Part shown: positions 1 to 4,712 of the stretch, one piece after another | Layout: every line of letters starts with the position of its first letter | Numbering within the stretch: position 1 is the first letter of the stretch | Source: an uncultured Mollicutes bacterium | GTDB lineage: Bacteria > Bacillota_I > Bacilli_A > RFN20 > CAG-288 | Length of the DNA: 5,725 bases | Direction: 5' to 3' | NCBI GenBank assembly: GCA_900549915.1 | Contig: URQF01000090.1 | Location: forward strand, 1 to 5,725 | Program-made: the position numbers and the translations under genes | Notes under the pieces: generated by a model | Database searches by the model: none | What the model was told of the DNA's origin: nothing | Seen by the model: the letters and a program-made list of their open reading frames with translations, nothing else

Positions 1-1
1 C

Positions 2-79
2 TACGAGATCATCCACAACGAGGGTCCGGCCGTAAAGGCGTTCACAGGCTGGCTGCTAGAAGGGCTCGTAACCGGATGA
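2..79 (+). CDS. Possible 3' end of a truncated gene (last 25 codons), product uncertain
   Basis: The frame starting at base 2 is open from the window edge to a TGA at 77-79 and encodes 25 residues ending WLLEGLVTG. Codons are GC-rich (17 of 25 third positions are G or C), unlike the AT-rich DNA that follows, which suggests real coding sequence. The stretch PAVKAFTGWLL loosely resembles the C-terminal helix of periplasmic substrate-binding proteins such as the phosphate-binding PstS family, where a PAxKAFxDWLL pattern is common, but 25 residues are too few to assign a family. Frame 1 is also open, to a TAG at 118-120, but it is arginine-rich in the way an off-frame of GC-rich DNA usually is. 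The start and most of the gene lie outside the window. Confidence 0.35.
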   Translation, partial: YEIIHNEGPAVKAFTGWLLEGLVTG

Positions 80-363
80 TCCGCAAAGCCGATCAACACT
101 TGACTGGTACTATCCTTTAGTAAAATAAACGGGCTGTTGAGTTACTTTCAAATTCAGATTCAAAAAGACTGTATTCAATTTTCCTTCCTTATATCCTTCA
201 TCTGGAGAGTCCGTGCAACTAAGCAGGCCTCACCCAAATTCATCACTCTTTTGGAAAAGTATGAAAAGTCTGCTTTAAACAGAAATGCTGATATTCTAAA
301 AAATTCTTCTGTCACCGGTTCATACGATTCCGGTTGAAGAGAAAACATATTTGCAAATGAAAG
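80..363. other. Gene-poor AT-rich stretch, no convincing gene
   Basis: Short open frames exist on both strands (137-337 plus, 175-369 minus), but neither has a Shine-Dalgarno sequence in front of its ATG and neither translation resembles a family I recognise. They overlap each other on opposite strands, as chance frames do. The hexamer CCGGTT occurs twice, at 315-320 and 330-335. The stretch may be decayed coding DNA or a plain spacer between the left-edge gene and the toxin-antitoxin operon. I see no tRNA, rRNA, CRISPR or insertion-sequence end in it. Confidence 0.4.
100..126 (+). promoter_or_regulatory. Weak candidate promoter with no obvious gene
   Basis: A good -35 box TTGACT (100-105) is followed after 15 bases by TAAAAT (121-126). 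The spacing is shorter than the usual 17 and no credible gene begins within the next 300 bases. It could drive an unannotated small RNA, be a leftover of a lost gene, or be chance. Confidence 0.25.
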
Positions 364-416
364 AAACAATCAATAGTAGGTGAAAGATAAAAATAGGTCG
401 TACGTTTTGATTGTTT
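364..416. promoter_or_regulatory. Inverted repeat, candidate operator of the toxin-antitoxin operon
   Basis: AAACAATCAA at 364-373 is exactly repeated in inverse orientation as TTGATTGTTT at 407-416. The arm centres are 43 bases apart, close to four helical turns, so both arms would face the same side of the DNA. The right arm contains the -35 box of the operon promoter. Phd/YefM antitoxins are known to bind palindromic sites in their own promoters and repress the operon together with the toxin. That this repeat is the site is inferred from position and symmetry. Confidence 0.55.
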
Positions 417-434
417 GTATCGTTAAACTAAAAT
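407..434 (+). promoter_or_regulatory. Promoter of the toxin-antitoxin operon
   Basis: TTGATT (407-412) and TAAAAT (429-434) are separated by 16 bases and lie just upstream of the antitoxin start at 462, giving a predicted leader of about 20 bases that carries the ribosome binding site. The -35 box is embedded in an arm of the inverted repeat at 364-416, so a bound repressor would block RNA polymerase. Confidence 0.5.
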
Positions 435-461
435 AAAATTAAAGCGAAAGGAGAATGCGTT

Positions 462-677
462 ATGTCAATAACCGCTACAGAATTTAAGAAAAATCTAGGG
501 AAATATCTTTTGCTTGCGGAAACAGTCGACATTTTCATCACACGTAATGGAAAAGTCGTTGCTAAACTCACAAACCCAAATCAAGATCGAGTAAATATGG
601 CCGAATCTTTATTTGGAATCCTTTCTGATGATAGGACATTAGAGGAATCAAAAAAGGAAAGACTTAGTAAAATATGA
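462..677 (+). CDS. Phd/YefM-family antitoxin of a type II toxin-antitoxin system
   Basis: This 71-residue protein is predicted to bind and neutralise the PIN-domain toxin encoded by the next gene and to repress the shared promoter. Residues 2-38 carry the typical Phd/YefM N-terminal DNA-binding and dimerisation fold: a start like SITATEFKKNLGKYL, then the strand pair IFITRNGKVVAKL. The C-terminal half (about 45-71) is charged, with EESKKERL, and should be the flexible toxin-wrapping segment. The length is normal for the family. The ATG at 462 is fixed by AAAGGAG at 447-453, eight bases upstream. The stop overlaps the toxin start in an ATGA at 674-677, so the two are translationally coupled, with antitoxin made first. 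Family call is secure from motifs; function is inferred from family and context. Confidence 0.88.
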   Translation: MSITATEFKKNLGKYLLLAETVDIFITRNGKVVAKLTNPNQDRVNMAESLFGILSDDRTLEESKKERLSKI

Positions 678-1114
678 AGGCAATAATTGATACCTGTATT
701 GTCGTAGATGCCTTACAAAAAAGAGAGCCGTTCTTTTCTGATGCTAAATCAATTTTCCTACTTTGTGCTAATTTAAAATTCGATGGTTTCCTTAGTGCAA
801 AAGCCATTACCGACATTGATCATCTTATCCATCACCAAACACACAGCAATGAGGCAACAAGAAAAATCCTAAGAACGTTATGCAATCTATTTCATTTACT
901 AGATACAACAAGCCTGGACATTCAAAAGGCAATATCATCTGAAGTCTCTGACTTTGAAGACGCAGTAAGGATTGAAACAGCCATACGTTCAAAATTAGAT
1001 TGCATCGTTACTCGAAATACATCCGATTACAAAAAATCAGTTATCCCTGTCTATACGCCAAGTGAATTTATTACATTAGTAAAGGAAGAAAGTAAGTCTT
1101 CTAGTGTTGATTAG
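674..1114 (+). CDS. PIN-domain toxin (probable ribonuclease)
   Basis: A 146-residue PIN-domain protein, probably a metal-dependent endoribonuclease toxin held inactive by the preceding antitoxin. It begins MKAIIDTCIVVDAL, the usual first strand with the catalytic Asp6. The second acidic position lies in AKAITDIDHLI (Asp47 or Asp49). The third cluster is DFEDAV (Asp93, Glu95, Asp96) with Glu101. The conserved TRN occurs at 113-115, followed by Asp118 in TSDY. This pattern, and the final VYTPSEF, match the PIN_3 subgroup paired with short antitoxins. The length is usual and all acidic positions seem intact, so the toxin is probably active. It overlaps the antitoxin by four bases and has no strong ribosome binding site of its own, as expected for coupled translation. 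Both genes are AT-rich. The RNA target cannot be told from sequence. Confidence 0.85.
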   Translation: MKAIIDTCIVVDALQKREPFFSDAKSIFLLCANLKFDGFLSAKAITDIDHLIHHQTHSNEATRKILRTLCNLFHLLDTTSLDIQKAISSEVSDFEDAVRIETAIRSKLDCIVTRNTSDYKKSVIPVYTPSEFITLVKEESKSSSVD

Positions 1115-1199
1115 TTTATTTTCTATAGATACAATTTGTAAGTCTCTATTTATAATGTATTTGTGCTAATTTCTTAATGTTGGGTTTAAGTAGAATTAT

Positions 1200-1305
1200 A
1201 GAACAGCAAAGAAGCAAGCAATTGTTCCTGTTGTTATATTTATCATTTCTCAACTGTTCTCTTAATTTTTAGGAAACAGTGGAGCCTTTTCCTGTAGTTT
1301 TTCTT
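1200..1305 (+). terminator. Weak candidate terminators behind the toxin-antitoxin operon
   Basis: Two imperfect signals lie in this AT-rich spacer. AGAACAG (1200-1206) can pair with CTGTTCT (1254-1260), followed by CTTAATTTTT, but the loop is 47 bases. AGGAAA (1271-1276) can pair with TTTCCT (1288-1293), followed by GTAGTTTTTCTTT. Either could end the plus-strand transcript, but both stems are short and AT-rich. Nothing else gene-like is visible between 1115 and 1374. Confidence 0.3.
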
Positions 1306-1374
1306 TAAACTTATTTTTCTGAACTCTCAATCTTGGATGACTTTGAAGATGAGTTCTTCCTTTATACTTCACAC

Positions 1375-1434
1375 AAAAACCCCTCTAATGGCTTAAAGCA
1401 AGCTAGAATGCCACTTGGTCCAATTAGAGGGGTT
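1375..1434 (-). terminator. Intrinsic terminator of the ispE-prs transcript
   Basis: On the minus strand a 12-bp perfect stem, AACCCCTCTAAT (bases 1434-1423) with ATTAGAGGGGTT (1389-1378), is followed by more T residues (the A run 1375-1379 on the plus strand). It starts 36 bases after the prs stop codon. The GGGG/CCCC core makes it strong. The 33-base loop is long for a simple terminator, though TGGC (1389-1392) and GCCA (1410-1413) could form an inner helix. There is no T-run on the plus-strand side, so it should act mainly on the prs transcript. Confidence 0.85.
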
Positions 1435-1470
1435 CCGTACAAGAGATTAGTGAAAGTCTTCCGTGTTCAA

Positions 1471-2448
1471 TTAGTCGACGAAACGGGAATAGACTTCAGA
1501 AATAGAGCTGTTGTGAGAGATAGACTGAATAACGTCAGCAAGCCTGGTATCAAGAGAAACAACCTGAATCTTGATATCTTTGCTGTTTTTGAATTTCTCA
1601 GTAAGCGGGATAGAATCCGTTACATAGATCTTTTCAAAGACTTTTTCCGTTGTCAGACGTTCATAAGCAGGATCAGAGAAGACTGCATGAGCAGCTGCCA
1701 TCCTGATTCTCTTTGCGCCATGGCTCTTAAGAGCTTTGGCAGCAGCGATAGCAGATCCAGCAGTATCGATCCTATCGTCGATGATGACACAGTCCTTGCC
1801 ATCAACATCACCGATGATGTTCCTGACTTCCGGCTGATACTTGTTGTTACGACGCTTGTCGATAATAGCAATCGGAGTATCAAGCTTATCTGCAATCTGA
1901 CGGGCACGGGTGACTCCGCCATGATCTGGAGAAACAGCAACTAAATTTTTCCGGTCAATCTCAGGATCATTATATAAAACATGTCCTAAGAGCGGAATAG
2001 AAGACCTATCATCCTCAAGGCAGGAGAAGAATCCCTGCAGCTGAGGAGCATGAAGATTGACAGTGATGACACGATTTGCACCAGCAGTCACAAGCCTGTC
2101 GGCAACTAATTTTGAAGAAATCGGTTCACGCGGCTTGGATTTACGATCCTGACGTGCATAGCCGAAATACGGAATGATGACGTTGATTTCGCCAGCAGAA
2201 GCACGGCGCAGGGAATCGATGAAAATCAGTACTTCCCTGAGATTGTCATTAACCGGCGGGCAGGTTGACTGGATGATGAAAACCTGTTTTCCACGGACAG
2301 TTTCTTCCGGGCAGCATAAGACTTCACCAGATGGGAAGTGGGCAAGATGGACAGGAGAAAGTTCAGTAGAAAGAAGATGAGCGACGGATTTTGCCAACTC
2401 GACATTAGCGGAGAGAGCAAAGATGACTGCGTTACTATCAAGCTTCAT
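1471..2448 (-). CDS. prs: Ribose-phosphate pyrophosphokinase (PRPP synthetase)
   Basis: This 325-residue enzyme transfers pyrophosphate from ATP to ribose 5-phosphate, making PRPP for purine, pyrimidine, NAD, histidine and tryptophan synthesis in the cytoplasm. The length matches the usual 310-325. Family motifs are plain: FPSGEV (38-43), FIIQSTCPPVND (57-68), the flexible ATP loop YARQDRK (97-103) with REPISSK, His133 in NLHAPQ, PDHGGVTRAR (174-183), the KRR at 198-200, and the PRPP-binding loop DDRIDTAGS (224-232). The loop is odd: Arg226 stands where Ile or Met is usual. An in-frame TTG at 2460 would add four residues, but the ATG at 2448 follows GGAGG by five bases and is preferred. It lies 67 bases downstream of ispE, may be cotranscribed with it, and ends before a strong terminator. 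Confidence 0.97.
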   Translation of the reverse strand: MKLDSNAVIFALSANVELAKSVAHLLSTELSPVHLAHFPSGEVLCCPEETVRGKQVFIIQSTCPPVNDNLREVLIFIDSLRRASAGEINVIIPYFGYARQDRKSKPREPISSKLVADRLVTAGANRVITVNLHAPQLQGFFSCLEDDRSSIPLLGHVLYNDPEIDRKNLVAVSPDHGGVTRARQIADKLDTPIAIIDKRRNNKYQPEVRNIIGDVDGKDCVIIDDRIDTAGSAIAAAKALKSHGAKRIRMAAAHAVFSDPAYERLTTEKVFEKIYVTDSIPLTEKFKNSKDIKIQVVSLDTRLADVIQSISHNSSISEVYSRFVD

Positions 2449-2453
2449 GATAA

Positions 2454-2458
2454 CCTCC
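2454..2458 (-). promoter_or_regulatory. Ribosome binding site that sets the prs start
   Basis: Minus-strand GGAGG lies five bases before the ATG at 2448. It falls inside the alternative reading that begins at the TTG at 2460, which argues against that longer start. Confidence 0.85.
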
Positions 2459-2471
2459 AAACACGTTATCT

Positions 2472-2499
2472 ATTGTACGCCATATCTTTCAAATTCAAA
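2472..2499 (-). promoter_or_regulatory. Candidate internal promoter for prs
   Basis: On the minus strand TACAAT (2477-2472) is preceded after 16 bases by TTTGAA (2499-2494), or after 15 by TTGAAT. The site fits in the 67-base gap between ispE and prs and would give a leader of about 18 bases to the prs ATG. It could let prs be expressed apart from ispE. Confidence 0.4.
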
Positions 2500-2515
2500 G
2501 AAAAAACCGAATCAA

Positions 2516-3391
2516 TCAGCCTAAAAGGAACTGAGTGGAATAAACTTCGTATCCTTTTTGTTCAAAGAAGTGATAGGCAGCTTCAATCTTTTTCTTGTCT
2601 TTGGAAAGAGCATAACATGCGCTTCCCGTACCAGACCTTCCGCATAAAGAAAGCTTCCTATCCTGCCTTTGCTTCAGGATTTCTCCAATCAGCGGAAGTG
2701 CTTTGATGGCAGGAAGAGAGAGGACATTGATCCTGTTCTGTTGAATCAAATCCTCCTTTCCTTCTCTGAGGCCTTTCCTTAACGCATCAATATTCGGATG
2801 GACGACTTCGTTCGGATCAATGAGGTCATAGGCTTCAAAGACGGATTTCGTCGATAATCCTTCTTTTGGTTTGACAATCAAAACGTGGTAGTCATCCTTG
2901 ATTTCAATCGGAGTCAGGATTTCTCCTTTGCCTTGTACACGGCATGGCTTATTCAAAAGACAGAAAGGAACATCGGAAGAGACATTGACGGCCCTTCTCT
3001 TCTCGATTTCCTCTTTTTCCTTAGAGGGATTGTAGTGCTCAACAGCATGCCTGACAGCAGCCGCATCGGCACTGCCTCCGCCAAGTCCTGCCCTAACTGG
3101 AATTCGTTTATGAATCAGAATCTGATAGGATCCATTGACTTGGTGGTTTTCTCGCCTGAAGTCAAGTGCCTTATAGGCAAGATTGGATTCATCGCAAATG
3201 ATGGTCGGATCATCGCAGTAGAGATAAGTATCTTTTCCGCTGGATGCTCCTAAAGGGGAGATTTCAATAGAATCATGAAGCTTCAAGGGGACTGTGACCC
3301 TGTCGAGTTCATGATATCCGTCTTCCCGTTTTCCTTTTATATCGATAGCAAGATTGATTTTCGCATAAGCACGGACGATTGTTTCCTGCAT
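2516..3391 (-). CDS. ispE: 4-diphosphocytidyl-2-C-methyl-D-erythritol kinase
   Basis: A 291-residue GHMP-family kinase that phosphorylates CDP-methylerythritol with ATP in the non-mevalonate (MEP) route to isoprenoid precursors. Visible motifs are the N-terminal AYAKINLAIDI (Lys11 equivalent to the substrate-site lysine), GYHELDRVTVPL (25-36), the ATP loop PVRAGLGGGSADAAA (98-112), and SSDVPF (138-143) containing the catalytic Asp140. The usual C-terminal MSGSG-type motif appears as GRSGTGSACYAL (251-262). The NDLE motif common after the middle of the protein reads NRIN (219-222), a small departure. The frame is open upstream to 3514, but the ATG at 3391 is chosen because AAGGAG (3406-3401) sits nine bases before it and homologues begin just before AYAKINL. 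It is followed by prs on the same strand and diverges from the gene at 3502. Confidence 0.95.
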   Translation of the reverse strand: MQETIVRAYAKINLAIDIKGKREDGYHELDRVTVPLKLHDSIEISPLGASSGKDTYLYCDDPTIICDESNLAYKALDFRRENHQVNGSYQILIHKRIPVRAGLGGGSADAAAVRHAVEHYNPSKEKEEIEKRRAVNVSSDVPFCLLNKPCRVQGKGEILTPIEIKDDYHVLIVKPKEGLSTKSVFEAYDLIDPNEVVHPNIDALRKGLREGKEDLIQQNRINVLSLPAIKALPLIGEILKQRQDRKLSLCGRSGTGSACYALSKDKKKIEAAYHFFEQKGYEVYSTQFLLG

Positions 3392-3400
3392 AGTTCTATG

Positions 3401-3406
3401 CTCCTT
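3401..3406 (-). promoter_or_regulatory. Ribosome binding site that sets the ispE start
   Basis: Minus-strand AAGGAG lies nine bases before the ATG at 3391. It excludes the 41 extra codons open upstream, whose translation is unlike IspE. Confidence 0.85.
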
Positions 3407-3434
3407 CAAAGTCAGTCTGAGAAATATCCTTTCA

Positions 3435-3463
3435 ATTATAGCGGATTTCGAAAGAAGCGAAAG
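3435..3463 (-). promoter_or_regulatory. Promoter of ispE(-prs)
   Basis: A consensus -10 TATAAT lies at 3440-3435 on the minus strand. The -35 region at the normal 17-base spacing, CTTTCG (3463-3458), is poor. The predicted transcript begins near 3428 and has a leader of about 37 bases including the ribosome binding site. Confidence 0.5.
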
Positions 3464-3486
3464 AAATTTTAAAGTACTATTTAAGA

Positions 3487-3492
3487 TATAAT
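3487..3492 (+). promoter_or_regulatory. -10 box of the plus-strand operon, giving a near-leaderless mRNA
   Basis: A perfect TATAAT at 3487-3492 ends nine bases before the ATG at 3502. Transcription starting the usual six to eight bases after the box would leave at most about three bases of leader. The -35 region at 17-base spacing is AAATTT (3464-3469), a poor match. It stands back to back with the ispE promoter in the same 110-base gap. Confidence 0.5.
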
Positions 3493-3501
3493 AAGTAAGA
3501 T

Positions 3502-4062
3502 ATGGAAAAGCCATTAAGCCGAGAAGAGCTCTTCAACGGATTGCTTGAAAAGGTAAGGAATCCCTTCACAAGCGATGAACAGAAGAATGATATCCGACGA
3601 ATTCTGATTTCTTCCTCTTCCTTTAAAGGAAGGAATCACCTTTTTCTTGTGGAATGTTATCTGAATCCAGACAATTCGTTCTTCTATGTCAGCAAGAAGG
3701 AAGCCATCCAACAGGCCCAACTTGCCATCGATGAGAAAAACTTTAAAGGACACTACTACCTTCATCTTCTCTACCAGGATACAGACCCCGTAAAAAGCCG
3801 CAATCATTTAAGAAGGGCATGTGTCTACCAAAGGCCGAAAGCCTATGCCAGAAGGGGACATCTTCTTCATGATGGAATCCTCTTTGAGAAGAACAGGGAG
3901 AAAGCCTATGAAGCCTTTTATCAAGCAAGTTGTCTTCATGAGCCTAGCGGTTATTTCGGAAGGCTGCTTAGGCAAAGCGAAAAAGGAAATCTAAAAGGAG
4001 AGTTGGAAACGATCGAAAAAGCCAAGGAGGACGGGATTTTTCTTCCTGGATACATTGAATGA
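3502..4062 (+). CDS. Sel1/TPR-like helical repeat protein, function unknown
   Basis: A 186-residue soluble protein with no signal peptide or membrane segment. Residues 64-160 are amphipathic helices with the Sel1/TPR spacing of small and aromatic residues. The clearest unit runs from about 114, AYARRGHLLHDGILFEKN, into REKAYEAFYQAS (132-143) and GYFGRLL (150-156). Earlier units at KKEAIQQAQLAIDE (65-78) and KSRNHLRRAC (98-107) are weaker. Such repeats usually mediate protein-protein contact; no catalytic motif is seen. It is the first gene of a three-gene operon, and its stop overlaps the next start (ATGA, 4059-4062). The ATG at 3502 is the only methionine codon in the protein, has no Shine-Dalgarno sequence, and follows a -10 box so closely that translation is probably leaderless. 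Its partner is unknown; a link to thiamine or metal metabolism rests on position alone. Confidence 0.75.
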   Translation: MEKPLSREELFNGLLEKVRNPFTSDEQKNDIRRILISSSSFKGRNHLFLVECYLNPDNSFFYVSKKEAIQQAQLAIDEKNFKGHYYLHLLYQDTDPVKSRNHLRRACVYQRPKAYARRGHLLHDGILFEKNREKAYEAFYQASCLHEPSGYFGRLLRQSEKGNLKGELETIEKAKEDGIFLPGYIE

Positions 4063-4712
4063 AGAAAGTCATTTTATTCGGAGCTGGTCCAAGGAAAGAA
4101 AGGCCAGATTTAGAAGATAGTCTCCTTGTCTGCTGTGACGGCGGATATCATTATCTCAAAGACATTGGTAGGGAACCCGATCTTCTTGTCGGTGACTTTG
4201 ATACCTTTCCAAAAGATAAAATCGGAAATCCGAAACGAATCATTTCCCTAAATCCAATTAAGGATGATACGGACTCCTTCCATGCCGTAGATGTTCTTTT
4301 GAAAGAAGGGTATACAGACTTTCATCTCTATGGAAGGTATGGAGGAAGAAGGGATCAGACGCTTGCAAGTCTGAATCTTGTTTCCCATCTGAAAGACAGG
4401 GGTGCAAATGCTGTCCTTTATTCCGATGACGGAAAAAGGAAGAGGATCAGGATTGAGAATGAAGCAGTTCTTCTTTCTGCGAAAGATCATGGCTTCGTTT
4501 CTGTTTTCAGTTACTATAAAATAAGCCAAGGCGTAACCATTGAAAACAGGAAGTATACGCTAAGTGAAAAAGAGCTTTCTTTTTCAACAAGTCTTGGCTG
4601 TTCGAATGAATTGATTGGAAAAGAAGGCTATATTCAAGTCAGAAAAGGAAGACTCATCATCGTCTTACCGAAGGAGGAAGAATGGAAAAGAACAAAAATA
4701 AAATCGATTTAG
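4059..4712 (+). CDS. thiN: Thiamine pyrophosphokinase
   Basis: This 217-residue enzyme transfers pyrophosphate from ATP to thiamine, making the cofactor thiamine diphosphate directly from salvaged vitamin. Family motifs appear in order: CCDGGYHYL (25-33), DLLVGDFDTF (41-50) with Asp46 and Asp48, NPIKDDTDSFHAV (65-77), the core YGRYGGRRDQTLASL (91-105), and the C-terminal thiamine-site segment SNELIGKEGYIQV (182-194) closing with IIVLPK. The length matches the 210-220 usual in Bacillota. The core motif is more often GGRxDHTLANL, so Gln100 replaces the common His; the acidic residues are kept and activity is expected. Translation is probably coupled to the upstream gene through ATGA. The last 31 bases overlap the CDF gene in another frame. 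In many Bacillota thiN follows rsgA and rpe; neither is here. Confidence 0.93.
   Translation: MKKVILFGAGPRKERPDLEDSLLVCCDGGYHYLKDIGREPDLLVGDFDTFPKDKIGNPKRIISLNPIKDDTDSFHAVDVLLKEGYTDFHLYGRYGGRRDQTLASLNLVSHLKDRGANAVLYSDDGKRKRIRIENEAVLLSAKDHGFVSVFSYYKISQGVTIENRKYTLSEKELSFSTSLGCSNELIGKEGYIQVRKGRLIIVLPKEEEWKRTKIKSI
4671..4677 (+). promoter_or_regulatory. Ribosome binding site of the CDF gene, inside thiN
   Basis: AAGGAGG lies within the 3' end of thiN, four bases before the ATG at 4682. It supports the start that overlaps thiN by 31 bases, rather than a later methionine. Confidence 0.8.

Noticed and set aside
137..369. Two short open frames (137-337 plus, 175-369 minus) as genes
   Set aside because: They overlap on opposite strands, lack ribosome binding sites and resemble no known protein. 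A decayed gene is possible but unsupported.
1333..1944. Long plus-strand open frame (203 codons) opposite prs
   Set aside because: It lies antisense to an unmistakable prs, starts inside the terminator region without a ribosome binding site, and its translation matches no family.
2449..2460. Prs beginning at the TTG at 2460
   Set aside because: This start would use the GGAGG sequence as coding and has no ribosome binding site of its own; the ATG at 2448 does.
2338..2706. Plus-strand open frame spanning the prs start and the ispE end
   Set aside because: It crosses two well-supported minus-strand genes and their promoter gap, with no sensible protein.
3392..3514. Longer IspE beginning at 3514
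   Set aside because: The extra 41 residues are unlike IspE, would cover the ispE promoter and overlap the divergent gene, and a good ribosome binding site fixes the start at 3391.
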